From Orenia marismortui DSM 5156 (GTDB lineage: Bacteria; Bacillota; Halanaerobiia; Halobacteroidales; Halobacteroidaceae): a stretch of 64,000 nt of DNA. The notes beneath the pieces are model-generated. The model saw nothing but the letters and a program-made list of their open reading frames with translations, did not search any database and was not told the origin of the DNA. The first letter of the stretch is position 1. Each line of letters begins with the position of its first letter. Positions 1-9,017 of the stretch are shown piece after piece. Both the position numbers and the translations under genes were made by a program. The stretch lies in contig NZ_KB900623.1 in assembly GCF_000379025.1 (NCBI RefSeq), forward strand, positions 309,327-373,326, in the 5' to 3' direction.

Positions 1-1289
1 ATAGATATAGAAGAAAAAAGTTACCTTTAGATCTAAAAGATGAAGTTGTCCCCAAAAATATCTTGATGATAGGGTCTACAGGTGTTGGTAAAACAGAGAT
101 AGCTAGAAGATTAGCTAAATTAGTCAAAGCTCCTTTTATTAAAATTGAGGTTACTAAATTTACTGAGGTTGGTTATGTTGGGCGTGATGTAGAATCTATG
201 GTTAGAGATTTGCTTGAGATATCCATTAGAATGATTAAAAATGAGAAGATTGAAAAAGTTGAAGATAAAGCTAGTAGTTTGGCAGAAGAAAGAATACTAG
301 ATTTATTATTGCCAAGACCTAAAAGTAAAAATAAAAACCCCTTTGGTGCGTTATTTGCTGATGATGATAGAGAAGATTCTATATTAGATGTTGAGAGAGA
401 GGAAAGATTTGAAAATCAAAGAGAAAAGTTACGAGAACGATTAAGATTAGGTGATTTAGATGATAGAATGGTAGAAATAGAAGTAGAAGATAATCCATCC
501 CAGATGGTTGAAATCTTTTCGGGAACTGGTGTGGAAGAGATGGGAGTTAATTTCCAAGATATCTTTGGTGGAATGTTTCCTGGTAAGAAGAAAAAAAGAA
601 GAGTTAGTATTGAAGAGGCTAAATCTATAATTAAAGAACAGGAAGCTCAAAAACTAATTGATATGGATGAAGTAAGTAGAGAAGCTATACAAAGGGTTGA
701 AGAAGCAGGAATAATATTTTTAGATGAAATTGATAAAATAGCTGGTAAGAATTCTTCATCTGCTCCAGATGTCTCTCGTGGTGGAGTACAAAGAGATATA
801 TTACCTATTGTAGAAGGTTCAACGATAATGACTAAATATGGGCCAGTAAAGACAGACCATATTTTATTTATTGCTGCGGGTGCTTTTCATGTTGCTAGTC
901 CTACAGATTTAGTGCCAGAATTACAAGGTAGATTTCCTATTAGAGTAGAATTAAGTAGTTTGTCTAAAGAAGATTTTAAAGAGATATTAATTAAGCCAGA
1001 GAATGCACTGATAAAACAATATAAAGCCTTATTGGAAACAGAAGGTATAGAGATTGATTTTACAGAAGAATCAATTGATGAATTAGCAGATATCGCCTTT
1101 AGAGTAAATGAACAGACAGAAAACATAGGAGCAAGAAGATTACATACTATTATCGAGAAATTACTAGAAGAAATTTCATTTATAGCACCTGAGATAGAAG
1201 ATAAAGAGGTAATTATTGATAGAGAATATGTAAAAGACAAATTAGATAATATTGTACAAAATAAAGATTTAAGCAAATATATACTATAA
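1..1289 (+). CDS. hslU: HslU, ATPase subunit of the HslVU protease (5' end outside window)
   Basis: AAA+ unfoldase that feeds substrates to the HslV (ClpQ) peptidase in the cytoplasm. The reading frame is open from base 3, before the first ATG at 63, and upstream codons read [20 protein letters not shown], the normal HslU lead-in to Walker A. The gene is therefore truncated by the window edge and does not start at 63. By comparison with the family (about 445-460 residues), some 35 residues are missing. Walker A GSTGVGKT lies just after base 63, the long charged I-domain covers roughly 240-640, Walker B with FLDEIDK is near 718-735, and the sensor-2 GARRL is near 1129-1143. The next gene is codY, as in the Bacillus codV-clpQ-clpY-codY cluster, so hslV is expected just upstream. 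Confidence 0.96.
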   Translation, partial: RYRRKKLPLDLKDEVVPKNILMIGSTGVGKTEIARRLAKLVKAPFIKIEVTKFTEVGYVGRDVESMVRDLLEISIRMIKNEKIEKVEDKASSLAEERILDLLLPRPKSKNKNPFGALFADDDREDSILDVEREERFENQREKLRERLRLGDLDDRMVEIEVEDNPSQMVEIFSGTGVEEMGVNFQDIFGGMFPGKKKKRRVSIEEAKSIIKEQEAQKLIDMDEVSREAIQRVEEAGIIFLDEIDKIAGKNSSSAPDVSRGGVQRDILPIVEGSTIMTKYGPVKTDHILFIAAGAFHVASPTDLVPELQGRFPIRVELSSLSKEDFKEILIKPENALIKQYKALLETEGIEIDFTEESIDELADIAFRVNEQTENIGARRLHTIIEKLLEEISFIAPEIEDKEVIIDREYVKDKLDNIVQNKDLSKYIL

Positions 1290-1292
1290 TAT

Positions 1293-1321
1293 TTGAAATA
1301 AAAATATAATTTGTGTATAAT
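1293..1321 (+). promoter_or_regulatory. sigma-A-type promoter of codY
   Basis: TTGAAA at 1293-1298 and TATAAT at 1316-1321 are separated by exactly 17 bp, in the short gap after hslU. The predicted start site is near 1328, about 40 bases before the codY ATG. codY can therefore be transcribed separately from hslU. Confidence 0.75.
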
Positions 1322-1368
1322 TTGAGTAACTCCATAGTAAAATGCTTGATGATTGAGGGGGAAAGTAT

Positions 1369-2148
1369 ATGGAAGAATTACTAAATAAGACCCGTAAGAT
1401 AAATAGATTAATTCAACGTTCTGCTGGACATCCTGTGAATTATGATGAAATGTCTCAAGTCTTAAGTGAAACTATAGAAGCTAACATTTATATTGTTAAT
1501 GAAAGAGGAAAGTTGTTAGGCTATACTTTGGTTGATGCTTTTGAATGTGATCTAATGTTTGAAGAAGTTATTAGTTCTGAGGAGTTCCCTAAAAGCTATA
1601 ATGATTGGTTATTAGGTATTTATCATACTAGATCTAATTATGAACAAAAAGAAGGTTTATGTGTATTTAAGGATCATGAAGATTGTATTTTTAAGCATAA
1701 GCTAACTACTGTAGTTCCTATTAATGGTGGTGGCGAAAGACTAGGAACGTTAATTGCAGCTAGGTTTGGCCAAGAGTTTGGTTCTAGTGATTTATTATTA
1801 GCTGAGTATGGAGCAACTGTAGTTGGTATGGAGATTTTGAGATTAAGAAGTGAAAAGATGGAAGAGGAAACAAGGAAAGAAGCGGCTGTTGATATTGCCT
1901 TAGAGACGCTTTCTTATTCTGAATTAGAAGCTGTTGAACATATTTTTGAAGAATTAGATGGTACAGAAGGTCTATTAGTGGCTAGTAAAATTGCTGATAG
2001 AGTGGGGATAACTCGTTCAGTTATTGTTAATGCTTTAAGAAAGTTTGAAAGTGCTGGTGTAATTGAATCTAAATCTTTGGGGATGAAAGGTACTTACATC
2101 AAAATTTTAAATGATAGATTGCTTGATGGCTTAGAAGAAATTAAATAG
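1369..2148 (+). CDS. codY: CodY, GTP/branched-chain amino acid-responsive global repressor
   Basis: Cytoplasmic transcription factor that in Firmicutes senses isoleucine, leucine and valine plus GTP and represses nutrient-scavenging and stationary-phase genes. At 259 residues it has the standard length. An N-terminal GAF ligand domain covers about residues 1-155, followed by a linker helix. The C-terminal winged helix-turn-helix lies at about 200-245 and includes [18 protein letters not shown], the family's recognition region. Its start is preceded by a GGGGGA-type ribosome site. It is followed by a strong terminator and then the flagellar operon. CodY represses fla/che genes in some Bacillus and Clostridium species, but I saw no convincing CodY box in the flagellar promoter region. 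Confidence 0.97.
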   Translation: MEELLNKTRKINRLIQRSAGHPVNYDEMSQVLSETIEANIYIVNERGKLLGYTLVDAFECDLMFEEVISSEEFPKSYNDWLLGIYHTRSNYEQKEGLCVFKDHEDCIFKHKLTTVVPINGGGERLGTLIAARFGQEFGSSDLLLAEYGATVVGMEILRLRSEKMEEETRKEAAVDIALETLSYSELEAVEHIFEELDGTEGLLVASKIADRVGITRSVIVNALRKFESAGVIESKSLGMKGTYIKILNDRLLDGLEEIK

Positions 2149-2190
2149 CCTTAACAAAACACAGGTTTTGCCTGTGTTTTGTTAAGGCTA
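2146..2190 (+). terminator. Perfect 20-bp stem terminator after codY
   Basis: The arms 2146-2165 and 2171-2190 are perfect reverse complements around a 5-base TTTTG loop. The left arm includes the codY stop codon. There is no long T run after the stem, although T-rich blocks lie inside it. It separates codY from the flagellar operon. Confidence 0.8.
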
Positions 2191-2257
2191 TAAAATAGTA
2201 ATTTGTAGTTTTGTGGAAAATAATTACTTATATTAGTTTTATTTGCAAGAAAAAAAT

Positions 2258-2286
2258 TTGACATTAAACTCGAATATTTATAAAAT
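2258..2286 (+). promoter_or_regulatory. sigma-A-type promoter of the flagellar operon
   Basis: TTGACA (2258-2263, perfect consensus) and TAAAAT (2281-2286) are separated by 17 bp. The expected start near 2293 lies about 20 bases upstream of the riboswitch aptamer. I saw no SigD-type element (TAAA-N15-GCCGATAA) here, so the operon is probably driven by the housekeeping sigma factor and gated by the RNA switch. Confidence 0.8.
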
Positions 2287-2313
2287 TATTATGGTATTAC
2301 ATAAAAATAAAAT

Positions 2314-2397
2314 AATTAGCAAATCTATCGAAAGGTAGTGGCGCAAAGCTATGGGTCTAAAGATATTTATCAAATATCCATGATTGCCAGGTTGCAC
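2314..2397 (+). ncRNA. GEMM-I (cyclic-di-GMP-I) riboswitch aptamer
   Basis: The hallmark blocks of the GEMM-I class occur in order. They are GCAAA (2319-2323), a first hairpin closed by a GAAA tetraloop (CTATC-GAAA-GGTAG, 2325-2338), the linker GGCGCAAAGC (2340-2349), and a second hairpin with the tetraloop-receptor strand GGGTCTAA (2353-2360) and closing CCATGA. The 3' block GCCAGGTTGC (2386-2395) ends the aptamer. GCAA (2319-2322) can pair with TTGC (2392-2395) as the P1 helix. The aptamer sits between a strong promoter and an intrinsic terminator, upstream of flgB. This matches the known arrangement of Cd1 before flgB in Clostridioides difficile. Ligand could be c-di-GMP or, in the GEMM-Ib variant, 3',3'-cGAMP; I could not settle the specificity-determining base by eye. 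Confidence 0.92.
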
Positions 2398-2402
2398 ACT
2401 TT

Positions 2403-2435
2403 AAAAGCTATTGGTGAGGCAACTGTAGCTTTTTT
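2403..2435 (+). terminator. Riboswitch expression platform: intrinsic terminator
   Basis: AAAAGCTA (2403-2410) pairs with TAGCTTTT (2426-2433), with an inner TTG/CAA pairing, followed by TTTTTC. GCAACTG (2419-2425) inside the hairpin can instead pair with CAG-G-TTGC of the aptamer 3' strand (2388-2395, one bulged G). That gives a plausible antiterminator that competes with P1. Ligand binding would lock P1 and favour termination, an OFF switch for motility. This is inference from the pairing. Confidence 0.82.
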
Positions 2436-2436
2436 C

Positions 2437-2602
2437 TTTATGTAAATTGATATTTTATTTTGATTAAACCTACCTACATACATAGAATTAAAAAGAAGGA
2501 TTGGATATATTTTTTTGAAGGAATTTTAGTAGATAAGTCGAAATATTGAAAGTAGAGTATTTAATGTGTTTATATATGACAAAGTTAGGGAGGATATACT
2601 TA
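2437..2602 (+). other. Remainder of the flgB leader, no further feature seen
   Basis: An AT-rich untranslated stretch of about 165 bases lies between the riboswitch terminator and the flgB start. An open frame from 2546 runs into flgB but has no ribosome site of its own. I see no second promoter of sigma-A or SigD type that I would defend. Confidence 0.4.
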
Positions 2603-3010
2603 ATGAAAATCTTTGATAATAGAAATTTTGGGGTGTTGGAGAAAAGTTTAGATGGGCTTGCTAAAAATCATCAGGCTATATCAAATAACATATCAAATGC
2701 AGATACTCCAGGCTATAAAAGGAAGTATGTAAGTTTCAGAAAAGAATTATCTGATTTATTAGAAAATAGAAATGACTTAAAAGTAACAAACAAAAAGCAT
2801 ATTGCTATTAATTCTAAGGATATAAGTTCTTTTAAGGCAAGAGTTCATACAGAAGAAAATACTTCTGTTAGAAATGATGATAATAATGTAGATATAGATG
2901 CAGAAATGGCTATGCTTGCTAGAAACACTCTAGAATATCAAGCGGTAGTAAAACAAATTAGTAATCAATTTAAGAGGTTAGACTCAGTAATACAAAAGGG
3001 AGGTAGGTAG
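2603..3010 (+). CDS. flgB: FlgB, flagellar proximal rod protein
   Basis: Structural subunit of the proximal rod, exported by the flagellar type III apparatus. The ATG at 2603 is chosen because GGGAGG (2588-2593) precedes it at good spacing and the protein then begins MKIFDNRNFGVLEKSLDG, matching the family N-terminus. The frame is open back to 2546, but those codons lack a ribosome site. At 135 residues it is normal in length. The conserved rod motif NISNADTPGYKRK is near residues 29-41. The C-terminal amphipathic helix includes LARNTLEYQAVVKQIS. It is the first gene of the operon and flgC follows after 2 bases. Confidence 0.95.
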   Translation: MKIFDNRNFGVLEKSLDGLAKNHQAISNNISNADTPGYKRKYVSFRKELSDLLENRNDLKVTNKKHIAINSKDISSFKARVHTEENTSVRNDDNNVDIDAEMAMLARNTLEYQAVVKQISNQFKRLDSVIQKGGR

Positions 3011-3012
3011 GA

Positions 3013-3438
3013 ATGGGATTATTCAATAATTTTAACATAAGTGCTTCAGGGTTGACAGCTCAAAGGTTAAGAATGGATTTGATTTCTAGTAATATTGCTA
3101 ATGCTAATACAACTAAAGCTGAAGATGGTAAGCCTTATCGTCGTAAGCTTCCTGTATTTAGTGCAAAATTAAAAGATGAAATCAATAAGTTTAATACTGG
3201 TGAAGATGTAGGAAATGGAGTAGAGGTATCCTCTATTCAAGAGAGCAAAGAACCTTATAAGTTAGTTTATAATCCTAATCATCCAGAAGCTAATGAATCA
3301 GGATATGTCGAAATGCCTAACATTAATATTGTTTCTGAGATGACAGATATGATTTCTGCTACTAGAGCATATGAAGCAAATGTGACTGCTTTAAATTCAG
3401 CTAAGTCAATGGCTCAAAGTGCTTTGAAAATTGGCTAG
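3013..3438 (+). CDS. flgC: FlgC, flagellar proximal rod protein
   Basis: Second proximal rod subunit, 141 residues, the usual size. The N-terminal helix SGLTAQRLRMDLISSNIANA and the C-terminal helix with TRAYEANVTALNSAKSM are the paired coiled-coil segments found in rod and hook proteins. The ATG sits 2 bases after the flgB stop, and the ribosome site GGGAGG overlaps the end of flgB, so the two are probably translationally coupled. Nothing in the sequence departs from the family. Confidence 0.96.
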   Translation: MGLFNNFNISASGLTAQRLRMDLISSNIANANTTKAEDGKPYRRKLPVFSAKLKDEINKFNTGEDVGNGVEVSSIQESKEPYKLVYNPNHPEANESGYVEMPNINIVSEMTDMISATRAYEANVTALNSAKSMAQSALKIG

Positions 3439-3457
3439 TTTAGGGGAGGAGAATTAA

Positions 3458-3748
3458 ATGAAAATAGATCAAATTAGTAATCATAGCTTAATGAAGGTAG
3501 ATAAGCTTGATGAAAAGAAGGATAAGTATCCTTCTTTTGCTAATGTTATGAAAGAATCTTTGCAAAAAGTTAACAGTTTACAACATGCTGCGAATAAAGC
3601 AGGGGAAGATTTGGCATTGGGTAAAGCTGAAAATATTCATGAAGTTATGATTACTGCACAGAAAGCTAAACTATCACTAGATTTAACTACAACTATAACT
3701 AAGAAAGCTATAGATGCCTATAAAGAAGTTATGAGGATACAGGTTTAA
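3458..3748 (+). CDS. fliE: FliE, hook-basal body adaptor
   Basis: Small export-dependent protein that links the MS ring and export gate to the rod. It has 96 residues. The C-terminal half, with HEVMITAQKAKLSLDLTTT and ending KEVMRIQV, is the conserved FliE signature. GGGGAGGAG precedes the ATG. It is placed between flgC and fliF as in most Firmicutes fla operons. Confidence 0.95.
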   Translation: MKIDQISNHSLMKVDKLDEKKDKYPSFANVMKESLQKVNSLQHAANKAGEDLALGKAENIHEVMITAQKAKLSLDLTTTITKKAIDAYKEVMRIQV

Positions 3749-3779
3749 TGTACTTGTTCAGTGAGATTGGGGTGTAAAT

Positions 3780-5339
3780 ATGGTTAAAAATTTCTCGCAA
3801 ATAAAAAAGCAGATACAAAATTTGTGGAACAATTTTAATAAAAAAGCTAAAATAGTGATTATTGTATCAGCTCTTGTTACATTCATTGGAATGTTATTGC
3901 TGGCTCATTGGGCTAGCAAACCAGAATATATGGTATTATTTAATAATTTATCTATGGAGGATGCAGGGGGAATTATTAATAGTTTAGATGAAAAACAAAT
4001 TACTTATCAGCTGAAAGATAATGGTTCTACTATTTTAGTTCCTCAAAAGAATGTTCATAAGTTGCGGTTAGATTTAGCAAGTCAAGGACTTCCAACTGGA
4101 GGGAATGTAGGTTTTGAAATTTTTGACCGCAATCAGATCGGGAGTACTGATTTTGAACAGAAGGTTCAATTTAACCGTGCTTTATCTGGGGAATTAGCTA
4201 GAACAATTAAGCAGCTTGATAATGTTCTATCTGCTAATGTAAGAATTACTCCTAGTGAATCAAGTATATATAAAGAGCAAGAGGAACCTGCTAAAGCATC
4301 TGTAGTATTGAAGTTAAAGCAATATACCAAATTAACTACTAAAGAAGTGAAGTCTATTGCTAATTTGGTTGCTAGTAGTGTAAATGGTTTAGACCCTACT
4401 AGAGTTACTATTGTAGATACAACTGGTAATTTATTATCGGCTAAGCTCAAAGAAGATGATGAAAAGGCTGATATTAGTGATAAGTTAGCTTTACAGAATA
4501 AATTCGAAGAGGCTATTGAAAAAGATTTGAATGTAATGTTAACTAAAGTGTTAGGGATGGGTAATTTTTCTTTAGTTGTTAATGCGACTTTAAATTTTGA
4601 TCAAAGAAATATAGAAAGTAAAAGGTATGAACCTGTAGTTGATGATGAGGGAATTATACGTAGTAAACAATCAAAAACAGAGAGTAGTCAAGGTATGACT
4701 ACTACCCCAGAAGGAGTTCCTGGAACTACATCTAATTTACCTCAATATAAAATTAATAATCAGGATAGAACAGAACATGATAAAGAAGAAGAAATTGTAA
4801 ATTATGAGATCAATGAAGAAGTAGAAAAATATGTACAAGCTCCTGGAACACTAGAGAAATTATCAGTAGCAGTAACTGTAGATACGCCTGATGGCCAATT
4901 AGATGCTGCGAAACAAGAAGCAATCACTAATCTTATTTCAGCTGCTGTAGGTTATGATGTGAATCGTGGTGACCAGATTACAGTCATCGGTATGGCTTTT
5001 GATAATAGTTTAGAAGAAGAGGTTATCAATGCTGAAGCTAGTGAAGCAGCAAAGAGAAGAACTATACTATTATCTTTATTGATTGGTATAGCAATATTAA
5101 TTGCTGTGCTATTGATAGTGTTATATAGAAAACGAAGAAATGAAATGGGTAGTGAAGCTGAGGTAGGACAAAATGTTGATTATCTAATTGATGAGGCTGA
5201 AGAAGAATTTGCAGTTGGAGATAATTTAACTAGTGAAGAAAGAGAAAGGCAGAAATTACAAAATCAATTACGCAATATAATTAAAGATCAACCAGAAGAG
5301 ATAGCTGGATTAATTAAAAGTTGGCTATCTGAAGATTAA
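3780..5339 (+). CDS. fliF: FliF, MS-ring protein
   Basis: Forms the MS ring in the cytoplasmic membrane, the base on which the C-ring and export gate assemble. At 519 residues it is normal for Firmicutes. Transmembrane helix 1 is at about residues 24-43 and helix 2 at about 428-449. Between them lie the periplasmic ring-building motifs, including the conserved LPTGGNVGFEIFD stretch and NVLSANVRITPSE. The cytoplasmic tail after residue 450 is acidic and ends with the FliG-binding helix (PEEIAGLIKSWL). fliG follows after 14 bases. Confidence 0.97.
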   Translation: MVKNFSQIKKQIQNLWNNFNKKAKIVIIVSALVTFIGMLLLAHWASKPEYMVLFNNLSMEDAGGIINSLDEKQITYQLKDNGSTILVPQKNVHKLRLDLASQGLPTGGNVGFEIFDRNQIGSTDFEQKVQFNRALSGELARTIKQLDNVLSANVRITPSESSIYKEQEEPAKASVVLKLKQYTKLTTKEVKSIANLVASSVNGLDPTRVTIVDTTGNLLSAKLKEDDEKADISDKLALQNKFEEAIEKDLNVMLTKVLGMGNFSLVVNATLNFDQRNIESKRYEPVVDDEGIIRSKQSKTESSQGMTTTPEGVPGTTSNLPQYKINNQDRTEHDKEEEIVNYEINEEVEKYVQAPGTLEKLSVAVTVDTPDGQLDAAKQEAITNLISAAVGYDVNRGDQITVIGMAFDNSLEEEVINAEASEAAKRRTILLSLLIGIAILIAVLLIVLYRKRRNEMGSEAEVGQNVDYLIDEAEEEFAVGDNLTSEERERQKLQNQLRNIIKDQPEEIAGLIKSWLSED

Positions 5340-5353
5340 TAGGAGGGAAAGGA

Positions 5354-6355
5354 ATGGCAAATTTAACTGGAAAAGAAAAAGCAGCTATTCTATTAGTTTC
5401 CTTAGGACCAGATTCATCAGCAGAAGTTTTTAAACATCTAAATGATGATGAAATAGAAGATTTAACTTTGGAAATAGCTAATTTAGATAAAGTCTCTACA
5501 GATGTAAAAGATCAAGTTTTAGATGAATTTCATCAGATGTGTGTTGCTTATGATTATATTAGCCATGGTGGAATGGAATATGCTAAAGAAGTCTTAGAAA
5601 AAGCTTTAGGGCAAAATAAAGCTAATGATATAATTGATCGTTTAACTGCTTCATTACAAGTAAGACCTTTTGATCAGTTAAGAAAGACTGATCCTAGTCA
5701 GATCTTAAACTTTATTCAAAATGAGCATCCTCAAACCATTGCCTTAATTTTGGCTTATTTAGATACTGATCAATCTGCTTCTATTCTATCTTCTTTGCCT
5801 TATGATAAACAGACTGAAGTAGCCAAAAGAATTGCTACTATGGAAAGAACTAGTCCTGATGTTATTAAAGAGGTAGAGCGGGTATTAGAACAGAAATTAT
5901 CATCATTAATGACTAATGAGTATACTGTTGCTGGTGGAATAGATTCGATTGTAGATATCTTAAACCTATCTGATAGAGCAACTGAGAAGAAGATTCTAGA
6001 AGATCTTGATGAACAAAATCCAGAATTAGCTGAAGAAATTAGACAAAAGATGTTTGTGTTTGAAGATATCACATTATTAACAGATAGAGATATTCAAATT
6101 CTATTACGTCAGGTTGATACAGATGATTTATCATTAGCTCTTAAAACAGTTAGTGATGAAGTGGCTGAAAAGATATTTACTAATCAATCTAAGAGGGCTT
6201 CTGAGATGTTAAAAGAGGATATAGAATACTTAGGACCTGTTAGAATAAGTGATGTAGAGGAAGCACAACAAAAAATTGTTAATGAGATCAGAAAATTAGA
6301 AGAATCTGGAGAAATTATCATTAATCGTGGCGGAGAGGATGAGGTTGTTGTCTAA
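5354..6355 (+). CDS. fliG: FliG, C-ring rotor/switch protein
   Basis: Rotor component that couples stator ion flow to torque and carries the switch. It has 333 residues. The middle domain carries the EHPQTIALILAYL motif at about residues 124-136, which binds FliM. The C-terminal domain holds the charged torque helix (DRDIQILLRQVDTDDLSLAL). Ring-interface residues around MFVFEDI are intact. AGGAGGG precedes the ATG. Its end overlaps the start of fliH by 8 bases if fliH begins at 6348. Confidence 0.97.
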   Translation: MANLTGKEKAAILLVSLGPDSSAEVFKHLNDDEIEDLTLEIANLDKVSTDVKDQVLDEFHQMCVAYDYISHGGMEYAKEVLEKALGQNKANDIIDRLTASLQVRPFDQLRKTDPSQILNFIQNEHPQTIALILAYLDTDQSASILSSLPYDKQTEVAKRIATMERTSPDVIKEVERVLEQKLSSLMTNEYTVAGGIDSIVDILNLSDRATEKKILEDLDEQNPELAEEIRQKMFVFEDITLLTDRDIQILLRQVDTDDLSLALKTVSDEVAEKIFTNQSKRASEMLKEDIEYLGPVRISDVEEAQQKIVNEIRKLEESGEIIINRGGEDEVVV

Positions 6356-7142
6356 TGTTATAAAGTCAGGTCAAGTTAAATCAGGCCAAAAGTTTATAAT
6401 CAATAATAGATCTGATCATAAAATAATAAAAGACAATATTGATAATAATCTTGAAGAGCAAATTGAAGAGGAAAATTATAATCTTAAACAACAAATTTTG
6501 ATTGATGCTCAAAAAAAAGCCGATGAAATAGTAGCTGATGCCCAGGCTAAAGCTGAAAAAATAATTAACCAGTCAAAAGAAGAGGCTGAAAAGATCAAGT
6601 CTAATGCAGAAGCAGAAGCTAATGAAGTTATTAAAACAAATAAAGAAAAAGCTTATAAACAGGGGATTGAATTAGGAAAAGAAGAGGGATTAAAACAGAT
6701 AGTAGAAAAATTTAATAGTCTGACAAATACTCTTCACGATAGTGTTGAGGAATTTGATCAAGAAATTAATGAAAGAATGGCAGTGATAAGAGAAGATATA
6801 GTTAAATTATCAATTGCTATAAGTAGAAAAATTATTGGACAAGAATTACAACTTGATTCCGAATTAATAAAAAATATTATCCAAGATACAATCAGATTAT
6901 TAGATGGCGAAGAAGAAATTAGTATCAGAGTTAGTCCTGGTGATATAGAGTTATTAGGAGATTATAAAGAGCAACTAATAGCTTTAAATAATGGCCTAGA
7001 AAAGATAAAAATTATTAGTGATGAAAGCATCAAAGAAGGTGGATGTATTATTGAAACAGATTTTGGTGGCTTTGATGCTAGTATTGACTCTCAATTAAAA
7101 GAAATTGAAAGCAGATTATTGGAAGTGAATAATGATGAATAA
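6348..7142 (+). CDS. fliH: FliH, export ATPase regulator
   Basis: Cytoplasmic partner that holds the FliI ATPase near the export gate. The reading frame is open from a GTG at 6327. I prefer the TTG at 6348 because GGAGAGG (6332-6338) lies 9 bases upstream and the protein then begins [10 protein letters not shown], the usual FliH opening. ATG 6339 is too close to that site. From 6348 it has 264 residues. There is a long alanine/glutamate-rich coiled coil (about residues 40-110) and a C-terminal domain with [14 protein letters not shown] and [17 protein letters not shown], typical of FliH/V-ATPase E subunits. It overlaps fliG at its start and fliI at its end. Confidence 0.92.
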   Translation: MSNVIKSGQVKSGQKFIINNRSDHKIIKDNIDNNLEEQIEEENYNLKQQILIDAQKKADEIVADAQAKAEKIINQSKEEAEKIKSNAEAEANEVIKTNKEKAYKQGIELGKEEGLKQIVEKFNSLTNTLHDSVEEFDQEINERMAVIREDIVKLSIAISRKIIGQELQLDSELIKNIIQDTIRLLDGEEEISIRVSPGDIELLGDYKEQLIALNNGLEKIKIISDESIKEGGCIIETDFGGFDASIDSQLKEIESRLLEVNNDE

Positions 7143-8466
7143 ATCATTATTTGATTTTGATATAGCTAAGTTGGTTAATGATTTAAGTTATATTAATCCA
7201 ATTAAATCTTTTGGTAAAGTAAAAAGAGTTGTAGGATTAACTATTGAATCTGAAGGTCCTAATGTGCATTTGGGAGAAAAGTGTTTGATTAAACCTAAAC
7301 TTAGTTCAGAGATTATTCAAGCTGAGGTAGTAGGATTTAGAGATAATAGTGTATTATTAATGCCTTTAGGTGAAATGGATGGTATTGGTCCAGGTTGTAA
7401 AGTCTTTTCTACTGGAGAACCATTGAAAGTTAAGGTTGGTCCTGAATTATTAGGGCATGTTTTAGATGGTTTAGGTAATCCTATGTCAGACTTTTCTGTT
7501 GAAGGTAAGTTGGAAGAATATTCAGTTTATAATTCTCCTCCTAATCCCTTGACCAGAAAGAGAATTACTGAACCATTGTCTTTAGGGATCAGAAGTCTTG
7601 ATGGTTTACTAACTTGTGGGAAAGGTCAGAGAATGGGTATTTTTGCAGGAAGTGGCGTGGGAAAGAGTACAACTTTAGGAATGATTGCACGTAATACAAA
7701 TGCGGATGTTAATGTTATTGCTTTAATTGGAGAGCGTGGAAGAGAATTACGTGATTTTATTGAAAAGGATTTGGGAGAAGAAGGATTAAAGCGTTCTGTA
7801 GTAGTTGTAGCTACTTCTGATCAGCCCGCCTTAATTAGATTAAAAGGTGCTTTGGTAGCCACTACTATTGCAGAGTATTTTAGAGATCAAGGTAAAGATG
7901 TTATGTTTATGATGGATTCTGTAACTCGATTTGCTATGGCTCAACGTGAAGTTGGTCTGGCTGTAGGTGAACCACCTGCTACACGAGGATATACTCCGTC
8001 AGTATTTGCTCTGTTGCCAAAGTTAATGGAAAGGGCAGGTACTAATGAAAAGGGAACAATGACAGGCCTTTATACAGTATTGGTAGAAGGGGATGATATG
8101 AATGAACCTATTGCTGATACAGTTAGAGGTATTTTAGATGGACATATTGTTTTATCTAGGGATTTAGCAGCCAAAAATCACTATCCTGCTGTAGATATAT
8201 TAGAGAGTACTAGTAGAGTGATGAATGAAATTGTAAGTGAAGAACATAAGGAAGCTGCTAGTCAGTTAAGAAGTGTATTGGCTACTTATGAAGAAGCTAA
8301 AGATTTAGTTACTATTGGAGCATATGAACCAGGTAGTGATCCTAAATTAGATTATGCCTTAGATAAATTGGATGCAGTTAATAACTTTTTAAAGCAGGGG
8401 ATTAATGAGAACAGTAGTTATAGTGATACTGTTAATTCTTTGATGAATATCTTTGCTGGAGAGTGA
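7132..8466 (+). CDS. fliI: FliI, flagellar type III export ATPase
   Basis: Energises and orders export of rod, hook and filament subunits. It has 444 residues and is homologous to the F1 beta subunit. Walker A (AGSGVGKST) is at about residue 172, and Walker B with [14 protein letters not shown] is near residue 262. The signature [20 protein letters not shown] follows. The start is ATG 7132 or the adjacent ATG 7135, both inside the end of fliH; the 11-base overlap suggests translational coupling. Confidence 0.97.
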   Translation: MMNKSLFDFDIAKLVNDLSYINPIKSFGKVKRVVGLTIESEGPNVHLGEKCLIKPKLSSEIIQAEVVGFRDNSVLLMPLGEMDGIGPGCKVFSTGEPLKVKVGPELLGHVLDGLGNPMSDFSVEGKLEEYSVYNSPPNPLTRKRITEPLSLGIRSLDGLLTCGKGQRMGIFAGSGVGKSTTLGMIARNTNADVNVIALIGERGRELRDFIEKDLGEEGLKRSVVVVATSDQPALIRLKGALVATTIAEYFRDQGKDVMFMMDSVTRFAMAQREVGLAVGEPPATRGYTPSVFALLPKLMERAGTNEKGTMTGLYTVLVEGDDMNEPIADTVRGILDGHIVLSRDLAAKNHYPAVDILESTSRVMNEIVSEEHKEAASQLRSVLATYEEAKDLVTIGAYEPGSDPKLDYALDKLDAVNNFLKQGINENSSYSDTVNSLMNIFAGE

Positions 8467-8471
8467 TATAA

Positions 8472-8933
8472 TTGAAAAAATTTAATTTTCGATTACAGTC
8501 AGTTTTAGATCTAAAAAAGCAAGAAGAAGAGGCAATACAAAAAGAGTTAGCTAGATTAATACAAGAATATCGAAAAATTGAGAAGAAGATTGATAACTTG
8601 AAAGCAGAGAAGAAGAATATTCAACAGAAGTTAGAAAAGGAAGAAGGAATCAAAATAAATCCATCGCAAGCTGTAAGAACAAGAAATTATATTAAATTTT
8701 TAAGAGATGAAATTGAAGAGTTAACCTTAAAGCTAAACTATTGGGAAGATGAAATAAAGAAGTGCCGTCAAAACTTAATCTCTAAAACTAAAGAGAAAAA
8801 ATCTCTAGTTAAACTAAGGGATAGAAAATATGATGAGCATTGGCAAGAAATGTTATCTGAGGAACAGAAGTTAAATGATGAGTTAGCTATTAATAAGTTT
8901 AATTATAAAGGTAATAGATCGCAAGGCTTATGA
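8472..8933 (+). CDS. fliJ: FliJ, export chaperone escort
   Basis: Cytoplasmic coiled-coil protein that activates the export gate and escorts chaperones, structurally like the F1 gamma stalk. It has 153 residues, nearly all predicted long charged helices. The N-terminus KKFNFRLQSVLDLKKQEEE is the conserved family opening. It starts with TTG at 8472, with GGAGAG inside the end of fliI as ribosome site. Identity rests on the N-terminal motif, the coiled-coil make-up and the position after fliI. Confidence 0.9.
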   Translation: MKKFNFRLQSVLDLKKQEEEAIQKELARLIQEYRKIEKKIDNLKAEKKNIQQKLEKEEGIKINPSQAVRTRNYIKFLRDEIEELTLKLNYWEDEIKKCRQNLISKTKEKKSLVKLRDRKYDEHWQEMLSEEQKLNDELAINKFNYKGNRSQGL

Positions 8934-9017
8934 GAGCAATTTTAATATATATATTTATATTGTTGATTAATTTGAATAATAGTTTATTAAATAGTAGTTA
9001 AGCAGGAGGAGCTAATA

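Noticed and set aside
2520-2545. SigD-type promoter before flgB
   Set aside because: TAAGTCGAAATATT loosely resembles GCCGATAA but lacks the TAAA -35 at the right spacing.
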